This document shows positions 10,256-19,047 of a DNA stretch of 49,247 nucleotides, in pieces. Below the pieces are notes generated by a model, which had not been told where the DNA came from, searched no databases, and saw only the letters and a program-made list of their open reading frames with translations. Source of the stretch: an uncultured Nitrospira sp. (GTDB taxonomy: Bacteria; Nitrospirota; Nitrospiria; Nitrospirales; Nitrospiraceae); NCBI GenBank assembly GCA_902500755.1, contig CABVRV010000017.1, forward strand, positions 1 to 49,247, written 5' to 3'. The first letter of the stretch is position 1. Each line of letters starts with the position of its first letter. Both the position numbers and the translations under genes were made by a program.

Positions 10256-11560
10256 ATGCCCAAACACGAACTCATTCTTCTGAAAAATATGATGCAGCCC
10301 GGCTATACGGGGTCCTTATCGGACTATGAAAAAACGGGAGGCTATCAAGCCTTGCGCAAGACGCTGGGCAAGATTGCTCCGGCAGATGTCACGGCCATGG
10401 TTCGAAAATCCGGCTTGCGCGGACGCGGCGGCGCGGGCTTCCCGACCGGCGTCAAGTGGGGGTTCCTACCAAAAGATTACCAAGGTCCCCGTTACCTATG
10501 TTGCAACGCGGACGAGAGCGAACCCGGCACGTTCAAGGACCGGCAATTGATGGAACGCGACCCTCACCAAGTCCTGGAAGGAATCGTGTTGTCCTGCTAC
10601 GCGATCGGTGCGGAAACCGCCTTCATCTATATCCGCGGCGAAATGGTCTTGGGCTCCAAGATTTTGGAGCATGCTATCGCCGAAGCAAGAGCCGCCGGGT
10701 ACATCGGGAAGAATATTCTTGGCACGGGCATTCATGCGGACGTCTGGGTCCATCGAGGAGCCGGCGCGTACATTTGCGGTGAGGAAACAGCGCTGTTGGA
10801 ATCACTCGAAGGCAAACGTGGTCTTCCTCGTATCAAGCCCCCGTTTCCAGCCACGCACGGCCTCTACAATAAACCGACCGTGGTCAACAATGTCGAGACG
10901 CTGGCAAACCTGCCGCATATCATGAGCCGAGGCCCTGAATGGTTTGCCGCGATCGGTTCGCCTCCCAAAAGCACGGGCACGAGAGTCTTCTGTGTCAGCG
11001 GACACGTGAAGCGCCCGGGCAATTATGAGGTTCCGATGGGCGTCACGGTACGCGAGTTGGTGTACGAACATGCCGGGGGTATGCGTTCAGATCAACCGAT
11101 CAAAGCGTTCATCCCCGGAGGAGCTTCAGCGCCGTTTCTCACGCCGGCTCATCTCGACGTCAAGCTGGATTTTGAACATGTTGCGGCGGCAGGATCGATG
11201 CTGGGATCCGGCGGCGTCACCGTGATGGAAGAAGGGACCAGCATGGTTTGGGCGGCACTCAGGTTGATGGAATTTTTCTACCATGAGTCCTGTGGGAAAT
11301 GCAGTCCCTGCCGAGAGGGCAGTTCGTGGCTCGTCCAGACTTTGCGCAGAATTTTGGCGAAGCGAGGTCGGATGGAGGACCTTGAAACCCTACTGGATCT
11401 ATGCAAAAACATCGCAGGCCGCACGGTCTGCGCCTTCGGCGACGCAGAGGTTGCCCCCATCCAAAGCACCCTGAAGTATTGGCGGCAGGAGTATGTGGAC
11501 CTTATCAATGAAGCAGAGGCGGCCAATCTGATCAAACTGGAACCGGTGGGAAAAGGATGA
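10256..11560 (+). CDS. nuoF: NADH-quinone oxidoreductase subunit F
   Basis: 434 residues, the 51-kDa NADH- and FMN-binding subunit. The FMN/NADH glycine-rich loop reads LRGRGGAGFPTG. CNADESEPGTFKDR and YICGEETALLESLEG follow. Cluster N3 ligands lie in SCGKCSPCREGS and in TVCAFGDAE near the C-terminus. ATG 10256 (MPKHELILL) is chosen on homology. No Shine-Dalgarno sequence precedes it; the upstream bases belong to the repeat ending at 10245, so initiation may depend on coupling or on the RNA fold. Confidence 0.97.
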   Translation: MPKHELILLKNMMQPGYTGSLSDYEKTGGYQALRKTLGKIAPADVTAMVRKSGLRGRGGAGFPTGVKWGFLPKDYQGPRYLCCNADESEPGTFKDRQLMERDPHQVLEGIVLSCYAIGAETAFIYIRGEMVLGSKILEHAIAEARAAGYIGKNILGTGIHADVWVHRGAGAYICGEETALLESLEGKRGLPRIKPPFPATHGLYNKPTVVNNVETLANLPHIMSRGPEWFAAIGSPPKSTGTRVFCVSGHVKRPGNYEVPMGVTVRELVYEHAGGMRSDQPIKAFIPGGASAPFLTPAHLDVKLDFEHVAAAGSMLGSGGVTVMEEGTSMVWAALRLMEFFYHESCGKCSPCREGSSWLVQTLRRILAKRGRMEDLETLLDLCKNIAGRTVCAFGDAEVAPIQSTLKYWRQEYVDLINEAEAANLIKLEPVGKG

Positions 11561-11588
11561 AGAACGCCGACAAGAGACAAGCGAGCAG

Positions 11589-11642
11589 GCTGACAAACCT
11601 GGAAGTCCCGGTATCGGCTTGTCACCTCGTTCACTTGTCAGC
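11589..11642. repeat. Intergenic stem-loop repeat, copy 3 (nuoF-nuoG)
   Basis: Starts GCTGACA and ends ACTTGTCAGC, preceded by GACAAGAGACAAGC. It ends 12 bases before the nuoG ATG. Same inverted ends and same position relative to the next start as copies 1 and 2. Confidence 0.65.
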
Positions 11643-11654
11643 AGAGTGTGCCGT

Positions 11655-14321
11655 ATGACGACGCCCACTGCACCGATCGTTCGCTTGACGATTGATGGGA
11701 TGACGGTCAAGGTCCCGAAAGGGACGTTGGTCATCGAAGCGGCGCGTCGCGTCGGCGTCATGATTCCGCATTTCTGCTATCATCCGAAGCTCAAACCGGA
11801 TGCCAATTGCCGCATGTGCCTGGTCGAAATCGAAAAGATGCCAAAACTTCAGACCGCCTGTAGCACACCGGCCGACGAAGGAATGAGCGTACGCACCGCG
11901 ACGACCGTGGTCAATGATGCCCATCGCTCGGTGCTCGAGTTCATCCTCGCCAATCATCCGCTCGATTGTCCGGTCTGCGATCAAGGGGGAAAATGCGATC
12001 TTCAAGATTTCTCCCATCAATACACGGCCGCCAGCCGATTCGTTGAGACCAAACGCATCTTCCAAAAGGAATATTTCAGCCCGCTCATCGAAACGCAGAT
12101 GAATCGCTGCGTCCAGTGTCTACGCTGTGTCCGTTACTGCGACGAGGTCATGGATGTAAAGGCGTTGGCACCGGTCGGTCGCGGGACGATGACCGAGATC
12201 AAGCACTTCGGTCCGCATCCGCTGAATTGCGAGTTCTGCGGCGGCTGCGTGCAAATCTGCCCGGTCGGGGCGATTACCAGCCGGCTCTCGATGTACGAGT
12301 ATCGGCCCTGGATGTTGAAACGAGCCGACACCATCTGCGGATACTGCGGAGACGGATGTCAGATGACCGTCCAAACGAAAGACCAGGAGCTCATCGAGGT
12401 GAACTCCGCGCATGGAGCCGGTCGAAATAATGGAGACCTCTGTGCTCGTGGGTTTTTTGGATTCCATGCGGCCAGCCACCCCGACCGCTTAACCCACCCG
12501 CTGATCCGGAAAAACGGCGCACTCGTGCAAACGACATGGGAAGAAGCCCTCGAATACGTCGCCAACCGTGTCAGCGAACTGAAACAACTGCATGGAGGCC
12601 AGAGTTTCGGAGGATTGATTTCAGGCCGTTGTACGAACGAAGAGTTGTACGTCTTTCAGAAATTTATGCGCGGAGCCATCGGCACCAACAATATCGACAG
12701 CAGCGCCCGGTACGGGCACGTCAACGGTCTGCACGCGATGCGACTCGTCCAAGGGACGCATCGGTGGACCGTCACCTTCGACGACGTTCTGGATGCCGAT
12801 GTGCTGGTACTCGTCGGCACGAACATCACGGAAACCAATCCCATCACGGGACTCAAAGTCAAAGAAGCGGTGAAGAAGCGTCGAGCGACGTTGATCACGA
12901 TTGAATCGCTGGAGCCCGTCGTCGACACGATGAGCAATATCGCCAATCTTTCAGATCATCATTTTTGCATCCCGCCCAGCGAGATGCAGAATGGTATCCT
13001 TGGTCTCTTGAAAGCCATCCTTGAGGAAGATCTGATACCGCCGGACATCCCACAGCGATACCCTGGGTATGTTAAGGCCGTCACGACCGCCCTGCGAGCA
13101 TTCTCGTGGCAAGACCTTCATAGGTCCACCGACATCGAGCCTGATTCGTTCAGACAAGCCGCCAAGGTACTGGCAGCTGGACGCCGAGTGATTGTTTTGA
13201 CAGGTCAAGTGCTCCTACGCAGCGAGCGAGGATATGCCGGCTCCTTGACTCTTCTCGATCTACTTATTCTGACAGGCAAATTGGACCAGCCTGGTTGCGG
13301 GTTTGCACCACTCGCAGAGGAAAACAACGACCAGGGCGCCGTCGAAATGGGGGCCGTTGCCGAGTTCCTGCCTGGGGCTTGCTCCGCCGACAATGCGGCG
13401 GACCGCGAGAGATTCATGTGCCTATGGAAGAGAGACCTTCCGCTCGCCGTCGGAGCCTCCCTCGTCGACATGTTGCATCGTGCCGAAACCGGGTCCCTCA
13501 AGGCGATGTTCATGGTGGGGGAGAATCCCGTGGCCAGTCTTCCCGCACCGATACGCGCAGAGGATTCATTACAAAAGTTGGATCTTCTCGTCTGCCAGGA
13601 ACTGTTTTTGACTGAGACGGCCTCCCTGGCCCACGTTGTGTTGCCTGCAGCTTCTTCGATGGAAAAAACCGGGACGTTTACAAATACCGAAGGACATGTG
13701 CAAGCCGTTCGTCCTTCGATTGAGCCGATCGGAGAAAGCCGCCCTGATTGGGAAGTCTTCGCCGCACTGTCCGTCCTGTTCGGCATGCCGATGGAATACG
13801 CAGAGAGCAAAGACATCCTGAAGGAAATCCGAGGCGCCATTTCCGGCTATACGTCGCTTGGACCGACACCGTTGCCTCCTAAAGTCGATCCTACGGCCAT
13901 GGACCGTTACCTCAACGAGGGGTACCAGCCGGATCTCACGACGCGCTACCGACTCATCGCACCGAAATCCAGGCCGGATGGCACCCTACAGATAGGCTTT
14001 GGGCAGAGCCTGTTCCACTCTGGGAAGCTCTCTATCCGGTCGAAAGGTCTGCTGCAGCTGGAAGGCACTGGCCGGCTCCGGATCAATCCAGTTGACGCCG
14101 CCCGCTTTGCATTGATGGATGGGGATCGAGTCCGTCTCTACAGTACCTCTGGAGAAATGACGACTGAGATAAAAGTCATGGAACGGGTGCCTCAAGGCAC
14201 GGCGTGGTTTCCGGATCACTTCGGTCAAACCGCCGTCGGCCTGTTCGAGTGCGCGATAGATCCCATCACACGCGTGCCATCGTTCCGAACAGCGACGGTG
14301 TCTATAATGAAGGTCGCATGA
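11655..14321 (+). CDS. nuoG: NADH-quinone oxidoreductase subunit G (molybdopterin-oxidoreductase family)
   Basis: 888 residues, the large 75-kDa subunit carrying most peripheral-arm clusters. The N-terminal [2Fe-2S] domain shows PHFCYHP, NCRMC and TACSTPADEG. The His-ligated cluster follows in NHPLDCPVCDQGGKCDLQD. Two 4Fe-4S motifs are in NRCVQCLRCVRYC and NCEFCGGCVQICP. The extra cluster N7 is indicated by CGYCGDGC and, about 28 residues later, GDLCARG, as in E. coli and Thermus. The C-terminal half is a molybdopterin-oxidoreductase-like fold without cofactor expected. ATG 11655 chosen on homology; upstream frame is repeat. Confidence 0.97.
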   Translation: MTTPTAPIVRLTIDGMTVKVPKGTLVIEAARRVGVMIPHFCYHPKLKPDANCRMCLVEIEKMPKLQTACSTPADEGMSVRTATTVVNDAHRSVLEFILANHPLDCPVCDQGGKCDLQDFSHQYTAASRFVETKRIFQKEYFSPLIETQMNRCVQCLRCVRYCDEVMDVKALAPVGRGTMTEIKHFGPHPLNCEFCGGCVQICPVGAITSRLSMYEYRPWMLKRADTICGYCGDGCQMTVQTKDQELIEVNSAHGAGRNNGDLCARGFFGFHAASHPDRLTHPLIRKNGALVQTTWEEALEYVANRVSELKQLHGGQSFGGLISGRCTNEELYVFQKFMRGAIGTNNIDSSARYGHVNGLHAMRLVQGTHRWTVTFDDVLDADVLVLVGTNITETNPITGLKVKEAVKKRRATLITIESLEPVVDTMSNIANLSDHHFCIPPSEMQNGILGLLKAILEEDLIPPDIPQRYPGYVKAVTTALRAFSWQDLHRSTDIEPDSFRQAAKVLAAGRRVIVLTGQVLLRSERGYAGSLTLLDLLILTGKLDQPGCGFAPLAEENNDQGAVEMGAVAEFLPGACSADNAADRERFMCLWKRDLPLAVGASLVDMLHRAETGSLKAMFMVGENPVASLPAPIRAEDSLQKLDLLVCQELFLTETASLAHVVLPAASSMEKTGTFTNTEGHVQAVRPSIEPIGESRPDWEVFAALSVLFGMPMEYAESKDILKEIRGAISGYTSLGPTPLPPKVDPTAMDRYLNEGYQPDLTTRYRLIAPKSRPDGTLQIGFGQSLFHSGKLSIRSKGLLQLEGTGRLRINPVDAARFALMDGDRVRLYSTSGEMTTEIKVMERVPQGTAWFPDHFGQTAVGLFECAIDPITRVPSFRTATVSIMKVA

Positions 14322-14367
14322 CGAGGCTATTACTGGCTGATGACTATGCTAATCCAGGAGTCTTATT

Positions 14368-15435
14368 GTGAGTGAATTCGGGTTGCGTCTTGCCATATCT
14401 CTTACCCAAATCGCCGCCGTCATGGGCATCGTAGTGGTAACGGTGCTTCTCCTGACGTTGGCCGAGCGAAAAGTGTTGGGATGGATGCAGGACCGCATGG
14501 GTCCAATGGAAGTGGGACCATACGGCATCCTCCAACCGTTCGCGGACGCCATCAAACTGTTCTTCAAGGAGGACATCATCCCTGCCGGCGCCAACAAGTT
14601 CCTCTTTACGATGGCGCCCGTCCTTTGCTTGATTCCTGCGTTCATTGGGTTTGCCGTCATCCCATGGGGCCCGAACTGGACGCTTGAGATCGGTGGCATC
14701 ACCGTCAAACCCTTCGTGATCAGCGATATCAATATCGGCATCCTATACATCTTAGCCTTCGCCTCGATCGGTGCCTATGGCATCATCCTCGGAGGGTGGG
14801 CATCCAACAGTAAATACTCCTTACTTGGGGGCTTGCGCTCCGCGGCACAGATCATCAGCTATGAACTCAACGTCGGGCTCTCCATCATCGGCGTGGTCAT
14901 CTTAGCCGGCTCGCTTAGCTTGGTGAAGATCACCGATGCCCAAGCAGGATGGTTTTGGAACTGGTATCTTTTCGCCCTTCCAGCCCCTCAGATTTTCGCC
15001 TTTGTCGTGTATGTGATCTCATCGGTAGCCGAGACGAACCGCGTTCCATTCGATTTACCCGAGGCGGAAAGTGAACTGGTAGCCGGATTCTTTACCGAGT
15101 ACAGCGGTCTCCGATTCGCGTTCTTCTTCCTCGCCGAATACGCGAACATGGTCCTAGTGTCCTGTGTGGCTGCCGCGTTGTTTCTCGGTGGTTGGAACGC
15201 GCCCTACCCAGGAACGATTCTGGAGCTCCTGGGCTTCCCGTCTTTGTCCTGGATCGAAAGCACCATGTGGTTTGCAGTCAAGACCTACTCCTTCCTGTTC
15301 CTCTTTTTCTGGCTGAGGGCGACATTGCCGAGGTTGCGCTACGATCAGCTGATGAGGTTCGGCTGGAAGGTTCTACTACCCATTGCATTGGCGAACATTG
15401 TCGTCACAGCTATAGCCGTATTCATCACGCAATAG
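14368..15435 (+). CDS. nuoH: NADH-quinone oxidoreductase subunit H
   Basis: 355 residues with eight or more membrane helices; forms the quinone tunnel with NuoB and NuoD. Signature LTLAERKVLGWMQDRMGP is near the N-terminus, and the charged loop AETNRVPFDLPEAESELV is about two thirds along. GTG 14368 has AGGAG seven bases upstream. 46 bp after nuoG. Confidence 0.98.
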   Translation: MSEFGLRLAISLTQIAAVMGIVVVTVLLLTLAERKVLGWMQDRMGPMEVGPYGILQPFADAIKLFFKEDIIPAGANKFLFTMAPVLCLIPAFIGFAVIPWGPNWTLEIGGITVKPFVISDINIGILYILAFASIGAYGIILGGWASNSKYSLLGGLRSAAQIISYELNVGLSIIGVVILAGSLSLVKITDAQAGWFWNWYLFALPAPQIFAFVVYVISSVAETNRVPFDLPEAESELVAGFFTEYSGLRFAFFFLAEYANMVLVSCVAAALFLGGWNAPYPGTILELLGFPSLSWIESTMWFAVKTYSFLFLFFWLRATLPRLRYDQLMRFGWKVLLPIALANIVVTAIAVFITQ

Positions 15436-15458
15436 AAAGAGGAACCGACGAGACCACT

Positions 15459-16025
15459 ATGCCACCGACCGCAACCCCCAAACGTCTGAGTCTGTCCGAA
15501 TGGTTCAAGACCATTACTTTCTATGAAATCCTCGTCGGGATGAAGGCGACCCTGTCGCACTTACTCAACTACAAGCCGGTCACGTTGCAATATCCCCATG
15601 AGAAACGCACACTGCCGGACAACTATCGCGGCATGCTCGCTCTGCTCCGATACGATGATGGAACCGAGAAGTGCGTGGGATGCGACCTGTGTGAAGCCGC
15701 CTGTCCTTCACGGGTCATTCGCGTCGTGAGCGCCGAGGTGCCCGGTGAACCGACGAAGCGCTATTCGAAAGAATATTATATGGACATGACCCGATGCTTA
15801 TTCTGCGGGATGTGCGTCGATGCCTGTCCCGTTGATGCCTTGGGCATGACCAGAGAATTTGAATGGGCGGTGTACGACAAACGGCAACTCCACTTGAATA
15901 AGCAGCAACTACTCGCGATCGGCGACCGATCGTTCCCGATCCGTGAGAAACGCTTGGAACTTCAACATCCGAACGTCGCGTTCTTCAACGTGCCATTTAA
16001 GCACGTTCCGCCCAAACCGAACTGA
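15459..16025 (+). CDS. nuoI: NADH-quinone oxidoreductase subunit I
   Basis: 188 residues, the ferredoxin-like subunit holding clusters N6a and N6b. Cysteines 72, 75, 78 and 82 (CVGCDLCEAAC) and 113, 116, 119 and 123 (CLFCGMCVDAC) give two complete CxxCxxCxxxCP sets. The N-terminal amphipathic segment lies on the membrane. ATG 15459 is chosen on homology; a long open frame upstream overlaps nuoH and is not expected to be translated. Confidence 0.97.
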   Translation: MPPTATPKRLSLSEWFKTITFYEILVGMKATLSHLLNYKPVTLQYPHEKRTLPDNYRGMLALLRYDDGTEKCVGCDLCEAACPSRVIRVVSAEVPGEPTKRYSKEYYMDMTRCLFCGMCVDACPVDALGMTREFEWAVYDKRQLHLNKQQLLAIGDRSFPIREKRLELQHPNVAFFNVPFKHVPPKPN

Positions 16026-16111
16026 CCCGGATGGAACGCATTGGGGCATCGATGACGACCACACCGTGACATGAGTTTGGTCCGGTCGACCGCTAACCTA
16101 GGAACTGTATC

Positions 16112-16657
16112 GTGGCCCACGTGTTTTTTGGATACTTCGCCGGGATGATTGCCATTACCTCTATTCTCGTGGTGGCACTACGAAATCCTGTTTATAGCGC
16201 GCTGTCCCTCCTGGTCATGTTTTTCCATGTCGCAGGGCTATACGTCACCCTCCATGCTGAATTTCTCGCTGCCGTCCAGGTCATCGTCTATGCCGGGGCC
16301 ATCCTTGTGCTGTATCTGTTTGTCGTCATGCTGCTCAACGTCAAACGCGACGACCGGTACCACAGCCAATGGCGGATCGCTGCCTTTGTCTGTATTCCAT
16401 TATCGATCGAATTTCTCGTCCTGCTCTCAGGCAACATGGAGGCAGCCAATCATCAACCGGTCTCGCTTCTTGTCGAACCTCACGCCGCAGACAATACATT
16501 GGCCATCGGTCAGACGCTCTTCTCGACGTATTTGTTCCCTTTTGAAGTGGCCTCCCTGATTCTCTTGGTCGCCATGATCGGCGCGATTGTCCTTGCGAAA
16601 CGCGACATCGGCGAGAATGAGACAAAGGACATGACCCGCGCGCCAGGTGCCCAATGA
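16112..16657 (+). CDS. nuoJ: NADH-quinone oxidoreductase subunit J
   Basis: 181 residues, five membrane helices. The conserved helix [22 protein letters not shown], which contains the pi-bulge near the quinone cavity in known structures, spans about residues 55-75. GTG start at 16112. Its stop overlaps the nuoK start by four bases (ATGA), indicating translational coupling. Confidence 0.96.
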   Translation: MAHVFFGYFAGMIAITSILVVALRNPVYSALSLLVMFFHVAGLYVTLHAEFLAAVQVIVYAGAILVLYLFVVMLLNVKRDDRYHSQWRIAAFVCIPLSIEFLVLLSGNMEAANHQPVSLLVEPHAADNTLAIGQTLFSTYLFPFEVASLILLVAMIGAIVLAKRDIGENETKDMTRAPGAQ

Positions 16658-16959
16658 CGGTCCCTGTTTCCTACTACTTGATCTTAAGCGCGATCGTGTT
16701 CTTGACGGGTGTCGTCGGCGTATTGATCCGGCGCAACATCATCGCCATTCTGTTGTCCGTGGAACTGATGCTGAACGCCACCAACATAAATTTCGTCGCG
16801 TTCTCCGACCACTTGCAGGATCTTGGGGGGCAAGTGTTCGTCTTTTTCGCCTTGACAGTGGCAGCGGCGGAGGTGGCGGTGGGTCTGGCCATCATCATCG
16901 CCTTGCACCGATCCAAGTCCACGATCAATGTTGAAGAGTTCAACCTACTCAAGTGGTAA
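16654..16959 (+). CDS. nuoK: NADH-quinone oxidoreductase subunit K
   Basis: 101 residues, three helices. The two buried glutamates of the proton pathway are present: Glu37 ([10 protein letters not shown]) and Glu73 ([10 protein letters not shown]). Overlaps nuoJ at ATGA. The 100 bp that follows before nuoL holds no gene. Confidence 0.97.
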   Translation: MTVPVSYYLILSAIVFLTGVVGVLIRRNIIAILLSVELMLNATNINFVAFSDHLQDLGGQVFVFFALTVAAAEVAVGLAIIIALHRSKSTINVEEFNLLKW

Positions 16960-17060
16960 AAAAACATCCGTGACGACTTATCAGCCATCATACGCCAAAC
17001 TCCTCAGTTTCCTCCGTGAGGCTTCCGTGAGACCGACGACCATCGACTGACACCTTCACC

Positions 17061-18956
17061 ATGCTTTACGCACTCATTCCATTCCTCCCACTGGCAGCCT
17101 TTCTGGTCTTAGGATTAGGAGGCTCCCGGATCAAAGACCGGGCTCACCTGATTGCAGTCCCGGCCGTCCTGCTCTCGCTCGTGTTGGCGCTGTCGGCTTT
17201 TTTTGAAGTTGCCTCCGGTTCCGTGATTTCCGTACCACTCTATACATGGCTCGTTTCGGGTGATCTCGATATTCACATCGGCCTCCATATCGATCGTCTC
17301 ACCGCCGTCATGCTGTTACTGGTAACCGGCGTCAGTTCGCTTGTGCACATTTATACGATCGGTTACATGCACGGCGATTCTGGCTATGCCCGCTTCTTCA
17401 GCTATATTGCCCTCTTCACCTTCTCCATGCTGATGCTGGTGCTCGCCGATAACTTGCTCCAGCTCTTCATATTCTGGGAAGCCGTTGGTCTGTGCTCCTA
17501 TCTCTTGATCGGACACTGGTACGAACGCGCGTCGGCCTGTGCCGCGGCAACCAAGGCCTTTCTCGTGAATCGCGTAGGCGATTTCGGCTTCATGTTGGGT
17601 CTGCTGTTGGTCTGGTACCATTTTGGATCACTGAACTACCTCGACATCTTTCCTGCCATCCATGAAGCGACCGATCTGACGATGAATCTTCTCGGTCCGT
17701 TCGGAGGAGTGTGGGAGGTTTCCGTATTCACGCTCATCGCCCTCTTACTGTTCACCGGCGCGGTCGGTAAATCAGCACAAGTCCCTCTTCACGTCTGGTT
17801 GCCCGATGCAATGGAAGGCCCCACACCGATTTCGGCTCTCATTCACGCCGCCACAATGGTGACCGCCGGTGTGTTCATGGTCGCCCGGCTCGCGCCCATC
17901 TATAACCTGTCCCCCACCGCTATGAGCGTCGTCGCCGTGACCGGCGCTGCGACGATGGTACTTGGCGCCACGATCGCGCTGACCCAAACAGACATCAAGC
18001 GTGTGGTTGCCTATTCGACCGTGAGCCAGCTCGGCTACATGATCATGGCTTGTGGACTCGGCGCGTATGCGTCCGGCATGTATCATCTGTTAACTCACGG
18101 GGCCTTCAAAGCCCTGTTGTTCCTTGGCTGTGGCTCGGTGATCGTCGCGCTTCACCATGAGCAGGACATGCGGCATATGGGTGGCCTCAAGGAGAAACTC
18201 CCGATTACCTATTGGACGTTCGTGGTCGGGTCACTCGCCCTTGCCGGCTTTCCACTCACGGCTGGATTTTTCAGCAAGGATGATATTCTGGTATCCGCTT
18301 GGTTATCGGGAGATCTTGGTCGAGTTTTGACCATCTTAGGTTTATTTACGGCGCTCCTGACTGCTTTCTACAGCTTTAGACTCGTGTTCGTGACCTTTTG
18401 GGGACCGTCGCATGCCGATCCGCACCATGCGACGCACATCCAGGAACCTTCACGGACGATGACCACACCGCTCCTTATTCTGGCGCTCTTCAGCGTGCTG
18501 ACCGGATACCTCGGCATCCCATCATTTTTGGAGCCCGTCTTTTCTACCGGCCAGGTCGCCGCTGCTCAGCATGGTTCCGACGAGTTCATGATCATGCTTG
18601 CCGCCACTGCGATGGGGTTACTCGGTATCGCATCGGCTTACTATGTCTACGTACTGAACCCTCACCTTCCCGATCGTCTCGCCGGAGGGTTGAAGAGCCT
18701 CTATCATGCCTCGTTGAACAAGTGGTACGTCGATGAACTGTATGACCATCTTTTCGTACGACCAACGTTGAAGGCAGCCTCCGCACTTTGGAAACGAGTC
18801 GATGTCGAGGTGATCGATGGAGCCGTGAATGGGATCGCTCGGGCTATCGCGTGGGGAGGATGGTTGTTGAGGCTCGTCCAGAGCGGCCAAACGCAACACT
18901 ACGCCCTGGCAATGGCCATGGGCATCGTGATCTTAACGGCATATCTTCTTCTTTGA
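17061..18956 (+). CDS. nuoL: NADH-quinone oxidoreductase subunit L
   Basis: 631 residues, the distal antiporter-like subunit with the long lateral helix. Pump residues are Glu140 (FWEAVGLCSY) and Lys237 (GAVGKSAQVPLHVWLPDA). The conserved HAATMVTAGVF and AYSTVSQLGYM elements are present. The ATG at 17061 has no clear Shine-Dalgarno sequence. Confidence 0.97.
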   Translation: MLYALIPFLPLAAFLVLGLGGSRIKDRAHLIAVPAVLLSLVLALSAFFEVASGSVISVPLYTWLVSGDLDIHIGLHIDRLTAVMLLLVTGVSSLVHIYTIGYMHGDSGYARFFSYIALFTFSMLMLVLADNLLQLFIFWEAVGLCSYLLIGHWYERASACAAATKAFLVNRVGDFGFMLGLLLVWYHFGSLNYLDIFPAIHEATDLTMNLLGPFGGVWEVSVFTLIALLLFTGAVGKSAQVPLHVWLPDAMEGPTPISALIHAATMVTAGVFMVARLAPIYNLSPTAMSVVAVTGAATMVLGATIALTQTDIKRVVAYSTVSQLGYMIMACGLGAYASGMYHLLTHGAFKALLFLGCGSVIVALHHEQDMRHMGGLKEKLPITYWTFVVGSLALAGFPLTAGFFSKDDILVSAWLSGDLGRVLTILGLFTALLTAFYSFRLVFVTFWGPSHADPHHATHIQEPSRTMTTPLLILALFSVLTGYLGIPSFLEPVFSTGQVAAAQHGSDEFMIMLAATAMGLLGIASAYYVYVLNPHLPDRLAGGLKSLYHASLNKWYVDELYDHLFVRPTLKAASALWKRVDVEVIDGAVNGIARAIAWGGWLLRLVQSGQTQHYALAMAMGIVILTAYLLL

Positions 18957-18959
18957 TGG

Positions 18960-19034
18960 CTGCAAATGGAACCAACCAGGGCAAACAGATCATGATCCAT
19001 CGTAAACGTTGTATTCCACAATTTTCATTTGCAG
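18960..19034 (+). promoter_or_regulatory. Long-range inverted repeat between nuoL and nuoM
   Basis: CTGCAAATGGAA (18960-18971) can pair with TTTCATTTGCAG (19023-19034), twelve pairs with one G-U, enclosing about 51 bases. It ends five bases before the nuoM ribosome site GGAG (19039-19042). It could tune nuoM translation or mark an mRNA processing site; no T-tract follows, so it is not a terminator. Confidence 0.4.
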
Positions 19035-19047
19035 ATTTGGAGTGCGG

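Noticed and set aside
15192-15458. N-terminal extension of nuoI overlapping nuoH
   Set aside because: Residues are out-of-frame nuoH; NuoI homology begins at ATG 15459.
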